From Leptolyngbya sp. PCC 7375 (lineage in GTDB: Bacteria > Cyanobacteriota > Cyanobacteriia > Phormidesmidales > Phormidesmidaceae), in the NCBI RefSeq assembly GCF_000316115.1, contig NZ_JH993797.1, positions 8,033,961-8,097,960 on the forward strand: a DNA stretch of 64,000 nt. Reading direction: 5' to 3'. The position numbers and the translations under genes are program-made. The stretch's first letter is position 1. Each line of letters starts with the position of its first letter. Positions 10,901-20,054 of the stretch are shown in pieces. Under the pieces are notes generated by a model, which was given only the letters and a program-made list of their open reading frames with translations, did no database searches and was not told where the DNA came from.

Positions 10901-11051
10901 AAAATTTGAGAATTTACCCATTATTCTAGTAACCACTTTAGACTCGGCTGCTGATCGCCAGCGCGGTGCAGATGCAGGGGCAAGTGCCTATATTCTTAAA
11001 GGTCGATTTAATCAGGAGGCACTTTTAGAAACCTTAGCAAAACTGATCTAG
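7977..11051 (+). CDS. cheA: CheA-type hybrid histidine kinase with three Hpt domains and receiver
   Basis: 1024 residues (ATGATG start; the second ATG at 7980 aligns better with the paralog at 59216). Three Hpt modules, each with the phospho-His motif HSLKGDS/HSLKGDA at His48, His190 and His335. Then come a dimerisation region (about 455-560), an HATPase domain with N-box HLVRNAIDHGIE (about 604) and G-box DDGRGLD (about 649), a CheW-like regulatory domain, and a C-terminal CheY-like receiver (about 905-1023, Asp in VVSDVEMPYLDG). This is the PixL/PilL architecture of cyanobacterial type IV pilus chemotaxis systems. Three tandem Hpt domains suggest a phosphorelay or phosphate-sink behaviour. 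The next gene (CheB) follows after 23 bases. Confidence 0.95.
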   Translation: MMIQDEELRSLYQETSTQRLNTLEVSLLQLTEDPHNSIILEDSRREFHSLKGDSKVIGLDAVAILAQELEALIKALQQQAEFTPDISDCFYQGIYVISQLVHEAVTGESIDIDYNQTLDFLKAVVASTTITPASGLDPTVKTLYIDDDELREIYRITSHDRLQALTASLQQLGHSPNDATTLELMRRETHSLKGDSRATELDEIADLVEVIEEIVNNIQRQTISFTAHIGSCLEDALDAISQLIHEATTGEPSQVVLSQVFERLDEVTKGFEVPATPLPAPDAIVSANLIADPELRQIYQTTTAERLQVLESNLLILEQTPDDQESLSVLLREAHSLKGDARSAGIESIEALTHRVEDILGGIQNQALSLDAVVSDHLYEGLDAIADLAHEAVTGIPTNVDTEQLLETLTSILPPAAIPTGADIPTDVAATLTDVDTNALPTLELTPASPAGNKDTPQTETIRVQLRDLDSLTTQAEELAVTRIQIAQTSTQTDQLMTLWEEWQANKNKPQAVPGQSYEDRLETLILNLRSTLQSNSTKLELVSEELRNQVRKLQLLPLSTLFQPLQRVVRDLAKQQSKTINLTIEGAESTGDKRLLEGIKDSLMHLVRNAIDHGIESSAERETLGKSAVATLRLKAYQTAMSLIIEITDDGRGLDLEKIKQTAVRRKLYSSDELDAMSTSQIQRLILAPGFSTRSFITEISGRGVGLDIVRNQVEKLKGNIQIESTLGQGTTFRLQLSTALSTANVVLMETQGMMFAAPIEFLKTTLLVSPQQILTSDGEYTIMLGDQAIPVANLTDVLELSNSPIYDWVAQPGLSPDDTRPCMILNAGNDHVGFFIDRLISQQEVVSQPLGKLLKRVRNVSGTTVLGSGEICMILNPPDLLKSVQQQSRSETLTITQSNTQRKPVILLVEDSPPVRIQERRLFEGAGYVVVTANNGLEGYNTLQSGTFDAVVSDVEMPYLDGFSLATKIRQHQKFENLPIILVTTLDSAADRQRGADAGASAYILKGRFNQEALLETLAKLI

Positions 11052-11074
11052 TACCTATTTATTCTTAGCACCTG

Positions 11075-12148
11075 ATGTCTATTCGTGTTCTAGTTGTTGA
11101 AGACTCTCCCGTTGCCCTGGCAATTCTCAAAAAAATTCTCAGTTCCTCACCTGATATTGAAATTGTGGGAACAGCACGAACTGGACTGGAAGGATTACAC
11201 CTTATTCCTGACACACGTCCCGATGTGATTTGCACCGATTTTTTCATGCCCCATATGAATGGTCTTGAATTCACATCCCAGGTCATGCTGCGCTACCCAC
11301 TACCTATACTTGTAGTCAGTGCTTCAGTGCAAGAAGAAGAAGATACTCATCGTATTTTTCAACTGCTAGAGGCTGGAGCCGTGGACATTTTACCTAAACC
11401 AAAAGCTGGATTAGACAGCGACAATATACGACTTAAGCAAGCTCTGATTGATAAAATCAAGATACTATCTGGTGTCAAAGTTTTTAAGAAAAAACAACAA
11501 AAATCTAAGCCTAATCAGGCATTGATCCGTCATAATCAAATCGCCTCATCCATAAAACTAAGTAGCAGACCCAAAATTTTAGCAGTGGGCTCTTCCACCG
11601 GTGGTCCCCTGGCATTACAGCAGATATTAACATCGCTACCTACAGATTTCCCCCTACCGATAGTCTGTGTGCAGCATATCAGCCTTGGATTTTTACAGGG
11701 ACTGATAGACTGGCTCGATGAATCCTGTCACCTCTCAATCCAGATCGCCCCAGCCGGAGAACGTCCTAAACCTGGCAACATTTATTTTCCACCCGAGCGC
11801 CAACACCTAGAGATTGATCACCAAGGCCGATTTATTCACTCAAAATCACCTCTAGTCAATGGACATTGTCCTTCTGTGACTACCTTATTTAAATCAATTG
11901 CCCAATTTTATGGACGTAGAGCCATTGGAATTTTATTAACAGGAATGGGATGTGATGGTGCAGATGGAATGAAAGCTATCACCGATGCAGGGGGGCTAAC
12001 TATCGCCCAAGATGAAGCAACGTCCATTGTGTTTGGGATGCCTAAAGAAGCCATTGCCCTGGGGGCAGCCCAACAGGTTTTACCCATCCAGGCTATTGGG
12101 CCGACCGTTTTAAGAGTTGTTCAACAGTTTTCGCTCGAACTCCAATAA
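11075..12148 (+). CDS. cheB: Chemotaxis response regulator protein-glutamate methylesterase
   Basis: 357 residues: N-terminal receiver (VVEDSPVAL, phospho-Asp in VICTDFFMP, LPKPK), a basic linker (about 130-165), and the C-terminal methylesterase domain with the Ser-His-Asp triad in VGSSTGGP, CVQHIS and TGMGCDGADGM. It removes methyl groups from (or deamidates) MCP glutamates and so provides adaptation together with the CheR encoded next. All catalytic motifs are present, in contrast to the truncated paralog at 61723. It is the third gene of the operon. Confidence 0.95.
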   Translation: MSIRVLVVEDSPVALAILKKILSSSPDIEIVGTARTGLEGLHLIPDTRPDVICTDFFMPHMNGLEFTSQVMLRYPLPILVVSASVQEEEDTHRIFQLLEAGAVDILPKPKAGLDSDNIRLKQALIDKIKILSGVKVFKKKQQKSKPNQALIRHNQIASSIKLSSRPKILAVGSSTGGPLALQQILTSLPTDFPLPIVCVQHISLGFLQGLIDWLDESCHLSIQIAPAGERPKPGNIYFPPERQHLEIDHQGRFIHSKSPLVNGHCPSVTTLFKSIAQFYGRRAIGILLTGMGCDGADGMKAITDAGGLTIAQDEATSIVFGMPKEAIALGAAQQVLPIQAIGPTVLRVVQQFSLELQ

Positions 12149-12185
12149 TCAGTCCTTATCTTAAAATTCAGAGTAAAAACCCACT

Positions 12186-13289
12186 GTGTCATCCATAGAG
12201 CCCTTAAGTCCAGAGCTGACTCAAGCTTTTATCCAGCTGATTGTCAAGCGCACTGGCATCATTATTAGAGAAAACGATCAGGCAGTCTTCAAAGAAACGA
12301 TTACCCAGAGGGCTAAGATCATAGGTTCAGATTCCATAACAGCCTATTATCGATTACTGGCCACCGAGACATACAAAAGTCAGCAGGAGTGGGGCAGGTT
12401 AACCACAGCAATCACTAATACCGAGAGTTTCTTTTTTCGAGATAAAGGGCAGTTTAATCTATTAAGAAATCATATTTTTCCAGATTTACTTAAACGTAAG
12501 GCTCAGACAAAAACAATTCGTATTTGCAGTGCCGGTTGCTCAACGGGTGAAGAGCCCTATTCCATTGCCATGCTGCTTTACGATTTAATCCCAAACATCA
12601 AAGACTGGGATCTGACAATTTTAGGGGTAGACATTAACTCGGTAGCACTGGAGAAAGCCAGAAAAGGACTCTATCGTCCCTGGTCTTTTCGGGGAATTGA
12701 TCCAGAGATTCAGAAACGTTTTTTTAGACAAACAAACAATCAGTATCATATTAACGATGACATCAAAACCATGGTCAGCTTTCAAATTGGCAACCTACTC
12801 GACAATTCATCTTTAAATCCATTCTGTTATTTCAGAGATATGGATTTAATATTATGTCGCAATGTCTTTATTTACTTTAGTGACGCAGCTGTCAAAACAG
12901 CGTTAGATAAATTCTATAACGCGCTTGCTCCCTTGGGCTATCTCCTGGTGGGACACACTGAGCTTCACAGTCAGAATCCTGATAAGTTTTGGGTTAAAAT
13001 GTTTGAAGAATCTATTACTTACCAGCGACCAGCAGATACGGCTACCAAACCCATAGCCAGCGAATCATTCGCTCTGCCCCAGCAACAGATCCCACAGGCA
13101 ACAGTCATAACTGAGGATGGACTTCAGGTTCTAGATGATTCCCTGGAAGATATTAGCCTGCAAATGCAAAAAACAGCCCTAAATCTTCTCCGACAACTTC
13201 CTGGCGACACTAGAATCGCCAAATTTGGGAATCTCACAGCTGCTGAAATTATTCAGCAGTACGAACAAGCTTCAAAGGAAATCGATTAG
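12186..13289 (+). CDS. cheR: Chemotaxis protein methyltransferase CheR
   Basis: 367 residues, with a GTG start at 12186 (MSSIEPLSPE). N-terminal helical CheR domain containing TESFFFRDKGQF, then the SAM-binding domain with RICSAGCSTGEEPYSIAML, ILGVDINSVALEKA and the LCRNVFIYFS motif, ending near GYLLVGHTE. About 90 further residues form an extension without a recognised domain. It uses S-adenosylmethionine to methylate receptor glutamates. It is encoded between cheB and the double-CheW gene, so this cluster has a full methylation-based adaptation system. Confidence 0.93.
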   Translation: MSSIEPLSPELTQAFIQLIVKRTGIIIRENDQAVFKETITQRAKIIGSDSITAYYRLLATETYKSQQEWGRLTTAITNTESFFFRDKGQFNLLRNHIFPDLLKRKAQTKTIRICSAGCSTGEEPYSIAMLLYDLIPNIKDWDLTILGVDINSVALEKARKGLYRPWSFRGIDPEIQKRFFRQTNNQYHINDDIKTMVSFQIGNLLDNSSLNPFCYFRDMDLILCRNVFIYFSDAAVKTALDKFYNALAPLGYLLVGHTELHSQNPDKFWVKMFEESITYQRPADTATKPIASESFALPQQQIPQATVITEDGLQVLDDSLEDISLQMQKTALNLLRQLPGDTRIAKFGNLTAAEIIQQYEQASKEID

Positions 13290-13298
13290 AGAACAATT

Positions 13299-14387
13299 AT
13301 GGAAACATCCTATTGCCTTTTTGAAATCAATCAGTGTCAAGCCGCAGTGGACACAGCTTACGTTGAAGAAGTATTTGCTTTGCCAGAGCTTATACTCATT
13401 CCGAATGCACCCCTGGGTGTCATTGGCGTCCTTGATCGACGCGGAGACACCTTACCTATTGTTGACCTCCAAGTTAATAATGAGTCCCAACCGCGACATT
13501 ACCATCTGAGCGACAGCATTATTGTTCTCAAACAGGCAGATTTAAACATAGGCATCATTGTGAACTCAGTCCAGGGAATTAAAGAACTATCTACATTAGA
13601 TATCAAAGCTGATATAGATGAACAACAAGAGATATCCAATCTTAATGTAAAAAGATTTTTCTCAGGCATGGTCACAGATGAAAGCGATATTTTGATCTTA
13701 AACTCTCCCCAAGCCTGGTTCAAAACTGGGGAAATTCAGCAGGTTATCTCTGTTACTCGCTCTTTGGCCGATGATTTTTATCGCTCTCAATCTGAGGAAG
13801 CACTTTCTGAAACACAGTTATTAGATGATACGTCTATCACAACATTTGCACCTGCGGTCACTCCCGAGGATCGAGCAATCTTTCGTCAGCGAGCTCAAAA
13901 CCTGAGGCAGTCACTTGATGAGAAAAGCGCAATTACGGAATCTAGGGCCTTAATTGTCGTCTCTTTAGGTGATAATCTTTTTGGTATTGACTCCAATCTG
14001 GTGCGAGAATTTATCACCATCAATCAGGCAACTCCTGTTCCTTGCTGTCCAAAACACATTATTGGGGCTATCAATTTACGAGGCAAAGTTTTAGTTGTTA
14101 TCAATATTGCTCAGTCCTTAGAGTTGCCCCTAAAGGCGTTACAAAGATTGCCTAAAGCTATTGTTGTAGAGTATCAGGACAGCCTTATAGCTATTGTTGT
14201 AGAAGAGATTCGTGATGCACTATTTTCTGCAACTTTAAGCGACATTCAAGAAGTCACTGATAATGCTCCGATTATGGGCAGTGACTATGTTCAAGGACAA
14301 GTGCCTTATGGGGGGCAGATTATACAAATACTGGATCTACCCAAGCTTTTAGGCGTTAGCGAACTTATAGTCAGCGAATCCTTCTAA
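13299..14387 (+). CDS. cheW: Double CheW-domain coupling protein
   Basis: 362 residues with two CheW-like SH3 repeats, about 3-150 (CLFEINQCQAAVDTAYVEEVFALPEL, in pieces; LGVIGVLDRRGDTLPIVDL) and about 215-355 (LFGIDSNLVREFIT; IIGAINLRGKVLVVI). It begins 9 bases after the cheR stop. It would couple the MCP at 5999 to the hybrid CheA. Tandem CheW domains in one chain may let a single adaptor bridge two kinases or two receptors. The cluster at 56617 has an equivalent protein, so the two clusters are probably related by duplication. Confidence 0.9.
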   Translation: METSYCLFEINQCQAAVDTAYVEEVFALPELILIPNAPLGVIGVLDRRGDTLPIVDLQVNNESQPRHYHLSDSIIVLKQADLNIGIIVNSVQGIKELSTLDIKADIDEQQEISNLNVKRFFSGMVTDESDILILNSPQAWFKTGEIQQVISVTRSLADDFYRSQSEEALSETQLLDDTSITTFAPAVTPEDRAIFRQRAQNLRQSLDEKSAITESRALIVVSLGDNLFGIDSNLVREFITINQATPVPCCPKHIIGAINLRGKVLVVINIAQSLELPLKALQRLPKAIVVEYQDSLIAIVVEEIRDALFSATLSDIQEVTDNAPIMGSDYVQGQVPYGGQIIQILDLPKLLGVSELIVSESF

Positions 14388-14937
14388 AAATGCTCTAAAT
14401 ACTTTTCTAAAGGCTATTTTTGCAGGGAATTAGTACCAATTACATTTATAATAATAGGTATTTAGTATTATAAATGTGGATTCTTTTTCATTATTTAAAC
14501 ACAATAAAAATCACAAACTTCATTATCAGTATTACACCGTAATCATACCGTAAATTGTATAGACATACAGACATATAGACAGGTATGCATACGTACAAAA
14601 AACCATTTGTTTTTATCGAAAAAAGAAAAATAACCACCTATTTCCAAGGGTTTTGCTAATAACAGGATAAATAAGATTCAAAATTACAAAAAAATAATAT
14701 TGTTAATGATTCCATGTTTTTTGCGTAGTCTGAAGTATGTTTTTTTACTAAAAAAAACTTAAAATACGGAATATTACTGAGAAGAATTATCTTTTTTTAA
14801 CAAGCCTAAGACGGGATTATCTAAGTAATTTCAACAGGGGGTCTCTTTGTAATAAATTTCATGTAGCCTTAGATCAAAAAAATTGTCTAAATATTAAGTA
14901 ATATCGCTTATGTACACGTACAAATCTCAGCTCTACC
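14388..14937. other. AT-rich intergenic region
   Basis: 550 bases after the CheW gene, very AT-rich and with no open frame of note. It presumably contains the terminator of the chemotaxis operon and the promoter of the gene at 14938, but neither has a clear signature. Confidence 0.4.
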
Positions 14938-16311
14938 ATGACTCTTTTGCCCCAAGATCAAGAGCAAATTCTGTCTAATAAGTCGTCTCATTCCAAAGAG
15001 GTTTTGCCCCGTAAGAAAAATTTTCTTTTATGGTTTTTAGTCCCCGCAATTATTTCAGGTTCAGGATTTTTGTTGTTTATTAGTCGTTATAGCAATAAGA
15101 ATATTGAGCAGATGGCGCTCCAAACGCCAGCCGAAGATTCCACCTTTGTCGGCTCAACTATCGGTTTTCAGGTGGGCGATAATTATCAAACAGATGTCAC
15201 ATTTGACATTGTTGGTCCTGATGGAGAAACAACCCTTAATCTACGTAATATCGATCTCAGCCGGCTAATTCCCCAAGTGCCAGAGTTTGCTAAGAATAAC
15301 CCTGCATTGAGACGATGGTTTTTGACCGAACGTGAGTTTAATCGCCAGCGGGTGATATTTGCTGCTGGCTCCGAACACATTGATATTCCTGGTGGATTAG
15401 GTGGTTACAGCGCTGATCAATTGTCAATTGGCCTAACCAATAATTGTTTGGGCGCAAGTTACTGGGAACTGGCAATCTACGCTGAAACACCGTCGGGTCA
15501 GGAAACTATTTATCAGGGATATTTCGATTTCCCTCGGGGGGCTTATGCCGATATCGTTTCGGATCTTAACCCTGTTAGCTATTGGTCACAGGCACGCAAT
15601 CTGGAGGCTTGGCCAAAATTTGGTTTCCTTAAAGGCATGCAGCTTGATTTAGGTGCTTTTAGAGATGTGGTCAAAGAGTCGGAGATCACGGCTACCGATT
15701 TAGCTGACGCAGAGATTATGGCTCTTGGAGAACAAGATAAAAAGTCAAACCTGATTGTTGGCGAAATCGTTGGAACTACTTGGGCAGATCTCCGCAGTTC
15801 GGATCTACAGTTTCATAGCTTTGTACCTCCTGGTACCTATGATGAAAATCGGCTGTGGGGTTCTGACTATAGCCAAATTGAAACTCTCGATAAAGTAATC
15901 GGACGGGAAATTGACTCCCCCTTAACCACTGAACCTCTCAAGGAGGTGGAGATTGTATTCAATGGCAGTGAAGGTACGCGCAAGCTGATCTTAACTGGAT
16001 TGGATATGGACGCAATTCCTCAGCTAGCTCCCGAAAACTATAGTGATGGCATTTATAGACCTTTAGGCTTTGGGACACCCTTTACGCAAGACTATGAAGA
16101 TTTAAAGCGGATCAATCCAACGGAACATCCATTCATGGCTATGGTGCTTGATGGTGATGATCGGGTCGTTGATTATCGCATCGATATTGGTCTCAATGGT
16201 GTTGTACTACACCGAGATCAGGAGAATCCCAATCTTTTGCATGTGTATCCGATGTCCTATGAGAGAATCACACTGGTGGGGCACTACACGGTAGATATGG
16301 GAGAGGTTTAA
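14938..16311 (+). CDS. Membrane-anchored protein of unknown function
   Basis: 457 residues. A basic cytoplasmic N-terminus is followed by one membrane segment (about residues 28-47, FLLWFLVPAIISGSGFLLF) and then a ~400-residue soluble, probably periplasmic, beta-rich domain. Recognisable stretches are NLRNIDLSRLIPQVPEF, DRVVDYRIDIGLNG and YERITLVGHYTVDMG, but none maps to a family I know. No catalytic motif or lipobox. It is a single gene with non-coding DNA on both sides. The fold and function remain open. Confidence 0.6.
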   Translation: MTLLPQDQEQILSNKSSHSKEVLPRKKNFLLWFLVPAIISGSGFLLFISRYSNKNIEQMALQTPAEDSTFVGSTIGFQVGDNYQTDVTFDIVGPDGETTLNLRNIDLSRLIPQVPEFAKNNPALRRWFLTEREFNRQRVIFAAGSEHIDIPGGLGGYSADQLSIGLTNNCLGASYWELAIYAETPSGQETIYQGYFDFPRGAYADIVSDLNPVSYWSQARNLEAWPKFGFLKGMQLDLGAFRDVVKESEITATDLADAEIMALGEQDKKSNLIVGEIVGTTWADLRSSDLQFHSFVPPGTYDENRLWGSDYSQIETLDKVIGREIDSPLTTEPLKEVEIVFNGSEGTRKLILTGLDMDAIPQLAPENYSDGIYRPLGFGTPFTQDYEDLKRINPTEHPFMAMVLDGDDRVVDYRIDIGLNGVVLHRDQENPNLLHVYPMSYERITLVGHYTVDMGEV

Positions 16312-16596
16312 GTAGATCAGGTCTTCTTGGTTAAGTAGATAAGTGTTAAGGGATCTGTGAATAAATAAAATCCCCGGTAGTGTGAGGTGATAGGTATTCG
16401 GTGTTAGGGACTAGGTAATTTAGCCTCATCCAAGTGACTGGAAGGCAGACCTAAAAACTAGAACCTTATACCTTTTACAACAATCTTTTATGGGGGGCTT
16501 TATTTTTGAGCCTATCCCTTATTTCTCTTGCAACCGAGTTGATAAATTACAACATCTTTAAAGCTATGGCTATACTGATCGGTGTCCCGATCAAGT
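16312..16596. other. Intergenic region, nothing recognised
   Basis: About 285 bases between the unknown anchored protein and the DUF5946 gene. No hairpin, repeat or small gene that I can support. Confidence 0.4.
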
Positions 16597-17106
16597 ATGG
16601 GAATCATGGCTATGGCATTGATCAAGTGTTTCTCCTGTGGGGCTGAAACAGAAGATATCGATGGGGCTACCCACAACTATCTGTTTTCCACACCGGGGTG
16701 CTGGGCAACGTATGGCGAAGTGCTTGTCCGCGAGTATTCTGATTTTGCCTATTGGGCCGTTCATGATCTGACGGTAGACACCTATTCGATTCAGCATCTA
16801 GGGCAACCAAACCCTCAGACCATCAGCTCGTTAAATGTTCATTTATCGAGTCTATACGCCTATTTTAAGTTAGATGTTCCGGCTGGCGGGCTTGCTAACA
16901 TAAAGTCAAAGGTGGTTCAACACAAAGATCAGTTTGTCTGGTTAGAGCCGCCCGATTGTTTAGGGCATTTAACAATTAATGACATTCTGCGAGCGGAGAA
17001 TGCCACCCAACATTGTGAGCTGGTAAACCAGTGGGCAGAAGATGTCTTTAATCAATGGCAGGACTTTCATCCTGTTGTTCAGACATTACTGGAAACAAGC
17101 ATGTAA
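16597..17106 (+). CDS. DUF5946-like protein
   Basis: About 169 residues; the start could be 16582 (GTG), 16597 or 16606 (ATG), none with a clear ribosome-binding site. It opens with a CxxC pair (IKCFSCGAETEDIDGATH) followed by STPGCWATYGEVLVREYSD, a DTYSIQHLG motif and PDCLGHLTINDI, the pattern I associate with the uncharacterised DUF5946 family. The Cys/His content suggests metal binding, but this is inference. It is translationally coupled (TAATG overlap at 17104-17108) to the phosphodiesterase gene that follows. Confidence 0.65.
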   Translation: MGIMAMALIKCFSCGAETEDIDGATHNYLFSTPGCWATYGEVLVREYSDFAYWAVHDLTVDTYSIQHLGQPNPQTISSLNVHLSSLYAYFKLDVPAGGLANIKSKVVQHKDQFVWLEPPDCLGHLTINDILRAENATQHCELVNQWAEDVFNQWQDFHPVVQTLLETSM

Positions 17107-18134
17107 TGACAAGCGGGTGTTGTACATTTATGGTGAGGAAACGGCGTAAATTTCGGAAGCTAATGGCTATCATGCTCATGGCAGCCATCGGTTTGCTCTA
17201 TTTCAGTAATGCTTCTTTTTGGGTGAAACCTATTGGTCTCTCTCCAGTACTGGTGGCCCATCGCGGATTGAGTCAGGGCTATGATCGCCAGGGGTTAACC
17301 AATGACACTTGCACTGCTGAGCGGATGTTACCAGTGCCCGATGACTATCTTGAAAATACGCTTCCGTCGATGAAAGCGGCGTTTGACTATGGCGCTGACA
17401 TCGTTGAGTTGGATGTTCACCCAACGACTGATGGGCACTTTGCTGTATTTCACGATTGGACCATTGACTGTCGTACTAATGGTGCTGGTGTTACCCGTGA
17501 GCAAACTCTAGATGATCTACAGGCTCTTGACATTGGTTATGGGTATACCGCCGATGGCGGAAAAACCTATCCATTTCGTGGACGAGGTGTTGGCATGATG
17601 CCCTCACTGGACGAGGTATTCAATGCCTTTCCTGATCGTAATTTTGTTATTAACGTGAAAAGCCAGGATCCGAATGAGGGTGAGCTTTTAGCTGAGCGAT
17701 TAGCGATGCTACCTCCTGAACGTCAGGCACAATTTATGGTGTATGGTGCAACCCAACCGGTTAGCATTATTCGTGAACAATTTTCCACGATTCGGACGCT
17801 GTGGCCACGTCGACTAAAACAATGTTTGGTGCGCTATATAGCTTTGGGTTGGACTGGGTGGGTGCCGGATAGGTGCGATCGCAACATGCTTCTGGTCCCC
17901 GCCAACGTTGCCCCTTGGCTATGGGGTTGGCCCAACCGATTTCTGCAACGCATGAACAATGTGGATACCAAGGTTTTCCTGGTGGGCGACTATAATGGTG
18001 AAGGCTTCTCCCAAGGTTTTGATGATCCAGAGCGGCTTAGGGACTTACCCTCAAACTATGCAGGGGGCATTTGGACCGATCGAATTGACCTGATTGGTCC
18101 AGCGGTTAAGTCAAGAAAGAGTTTTGCAAAATGA
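17106..18134 (+). CDS. Glycerophosphodiester phosphodiesterase family protein
   Basis: I chose the ATG at 17106, which overlaps the previous stop as TAATG; an ATG at 17130 is the alternative. About 342 residues with an N-terminal membrane or signal segment (AIMLMAAIGLLYF) and then the GDPD barrel: VAHRGLSQG, ENTLPSMKAAFDYGADIVEL and DVHPTTDGHFAVFHD contain the metal- and substrate-binding His, Glu and Asp residues. It would hydrolyse glycerophosphodiesters from phospholipid turnover outside the cytoplasmic membrane. The region around residues 240-330 is divergent from standard GlpQ/UgpQ. Confidence 0.85.
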   Translation: MTSGCCTFMVRKRRKFRKLMAIMLMAAIGLLYFSNASFWVKPIGLSPVLVAHRGLSQGYDRQGLTNDTCTAERMLPVPDDYLENTLPSMKAAFDYGADIVELDVHPTTDGHFAVFHDWTIDCRTNGAGVTREQTLDDLQALDIGYGYTADGGKTYPFRGRGVGMMPSLDEVFNAFPDRNFVINVKSQDPNEGELLAERLAMLPPERQAQFMVYGATQPVSIIREQFSTIRTLWPRRLKQCLVRYIALGWTGWVPDRCDRNMLLVPANVAPWLWGWPNRFLQRMNNVDTKVFLVGDYNGEGFSQGFDDPERLRDLPSNYAGGIWTDRIDLIGPAVKSRKSFAK

Positions 18135-18352
18135 TAGTGGCAAGCAGACTCTCTTAGCCATTATTTCTATTAACTTCTAAGCTTTGGATCCGGTGGCCAA
18201 ACTATCAATGTATCAGACTATCAAGGTGCCAATAGAAATGATTGACCGCGCGATCCAAATAAACAGAATCAGAGTTGCAAAAACAGCTTGGTAATGGGGT
18301 GCTTATGCCAGTGCGATTGTGTAGTATACGCTTGACGGACCAATAATTCTCA

Positions 18353-19336
18353 CTAATTGTCTGAGCTGATCTTTTCAGATATCTGTTTGAGAAAATTTAG
18401 ATGAAAATTAATATAGTCATCATTGAGCCAGTTCTGTGCTAGGGAATTACCGGTATTAAGCCCAAAGAACCAAATATCTCGTATGGCAATAAACGGTTCG
18501 ACAAGACTTAAATCCAAATCAGAAATCTCTCTCTTTGACCTATATCCCTCTAGAAAACTTGACCATAGGGCATCTTCTTTGCCAAGCAGCCTAATCACCC
18601 ACCTAAATGTGGCCAGATCATAAACGCGCCAACCTAAACCACAGCAGTCAAAATCAAAGTGCGTAACCTTGCCATCTTGCTCATGGGCATTCTCTCCATG
18701 AACGTCACCATGGCAAAACCCATAGTCCAGCTTACCGACCTCTGTAGCATTAACAATTGTAAAAAGACTGTTGGCGAACTCACTTAAGAACTCCCAGTCT
18801 GAAGGTCTTTGTGCTAAATAAGGTTTGATATTCACCAAAGGCTCATCTATAAGATGTTTGAGATCTAATGTATAACGGCTAGCATTAGACTCAAATCCTG
18901 AAGAACAACTGTGTATTTCTGCCACTGCTTGACCAAAGAGAGTTGCATCTTTTGGATCGTTAAACTTTAAGAGATTTCCTTGGGCAAACTGAGTGATAAT
19001 AACGTGTCGTTCTCCTTCTGGAGCCATAATTGAAGTGATAAAACCTCCTTCTCTTCTCTCAATAGGAATAGCAACAGCTGCCCCCTGCCCATGTAAGTGC
19101 ATCAGTGCTGCTAGCTCAAACTCTATTTCTGAGCGTGTCCTCCAATTGTGTCGATACACCCGCAATATAAAATCATCTTTTTCGGAAGATAATTTATAGG
19201 TGTCATTGAGCCCCCTATGCCAAAACTCGCAGGAGACAGGATTCGGCATTTTATATTGCGGTGCTACTTTACTCAACAGCTCAGATGCACTCAAGGTCGA
19301 ATACGTCGCTTTAATAGTCAAGCTGGGCTGAGTCAT
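18353..19336 (-). CDS. APH/SrkA-like kinase-fold phosphotransferase
   Basis: I chose the ATG at 19336 (MTQPSLTIK) over the long N-terminal extension, giving about 327 residues. It has the protein-kinase-like fold of the aminoglycoside/homoserine phosphotransferase family: Lys-region FILRVYRHNW, Brenner loop FCHGDVHGENA, and metal-binding HFDFDCCG. It most resembles SrkA/homoserine-kinase-type small-molecule or stress kinases. The substrate cannot be inferred, and antibiotic resistance should not be assumed. It is convergent with the phosphodiesterase gene at 17106 and divergent from the cobalamin locus. Confidence 0.8.
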   Translation of the reverse strand: MTQPSLTIKATYSTLSASELLSKVAPQYKMPNPVSCEFWHRGLNDTYKLSSEKDDFILRVYRHNWRTRSEIEFELAALMHLHGQGAAVAIPIERREGGFITSIMAPEGERHVIITQFAQGNLLKFNDPKDATLFGQAVAEIHSCSSGFESNASRYTLDLKHLIDEPLVNIKPYLAQRPSDWEFLSEFANSLFTIVNATEVGKLDYGFCHGDVHGENAHEQDGKVTHFDFDCCGLGWRVYDLATFRWVIRLLGKEDALWSSFLEGYRSKREISDLDLSLVEPFIAIRDIWFFGLNTGNSLAQNWLNDDYINFHLNFLKQISEKISSDN

Positions 19337-19514
19337 AGTAAACAGATTAATGATCGCCGTTGCAGATTCATAGAATGGGCAGCTACCTGGATAGGCATTG
19401 GTTATCAAGGTAGCTCACAAGGTAGCCCAGGCAAAAGTCTTTTGAGGAGGCCAACAGCATCTAGTTATTTAATCTGCATATCTCAGTTTAGATCAGTGTG
19501 ATATGATTCTACTT

Positions 19515-19650
19515 TGGATCGGTTCTAGTGGGGAGCAGCCACTGGAGTTAATGGGGAAAGCGTAGTGAAAATCTACCACTGTCCCGCAGCTGTGAAAGAG
19601 GTTCTAAACCTTGTTTATGCCTCTCAGTCAGAATGCCCGCCGATGCTTTG
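19515..19650 (+). ncRNA. Cobalamin riboswitch
   Basis: All conserved blocks of the cobalamin aptamer are present in order: GCCACTGG, then TTAATGGGGAA, GTGAAAATC, ACTGTCCCGCAGCTGTGA (the B12-box-like core) and, after a variable helix, GTCAGAATGCCCGCC. It lies about 400 bases upstream of the TonB-dependent receptor gene and reads in the same direction. It should repress the uptake genes when adenosyl- or other cobalamin is abundant. I cannot identify the expression platform with confidence. Confidence 0.92.
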
Positions 19651-19875
19651 ACCTACAATATCTGCGAGGTACGGATGTGAATCAAATCTTTTTTGCCCGG
19701 TCCAGGCTCCAGCGGCGAGTTTGTTGTCGATTTATCTACAGCCTTTGCAACAAAATTGACTAGAGTCTATACATATTGTCTTTAGCTTCAATGGCATAGC
19801 TAAATAGTCATCTGAAGCATGGCTCTAGCCTTAACTTTTGTCTGCAAGTTGCTTTGGCCTCCACACCTTAAATCC

Positions 19876-19910
19876 CTCTCCTTTAGGAGAGGGTCTCTCC
19901 TAAAGGAGAG
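19876..19910 (+). repeat. 15-bp inverted repeat in riboswitch leader
   Basis: CTCTCCTTTAGGAGA (19876-19890) and its exact reverse complement (19896-19910) are separated by 5 bases, and each arm is itself nearly palindromic. AAGTTTTG follows. It could act as the terminator part of the riboswitch, but such GGAGAGGG hairpins are also common intergenic repeats in cyanobacteria. Confidence 0.55.
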
Positions 19911-20054
19911 AAGTTTTGACTTAAAAGAACTTATGTTCCTCAAAAAATCTCCTCTCTTACTACCTTTCTTTTTCGAGAGAAGGGGTTGGAGGACAAAGGT
20001 GATCCTTTGGTTGTTCGTTTCTCCACACAATACACACTTAAAACCAAAAGACCA

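Noticed and set aside
18353..19336. Aminoglycoside resistance gene.
   Set aside because: Only the generic kinase-fold motifs match; SrkA/homoserine-kinase-like proteins share them.
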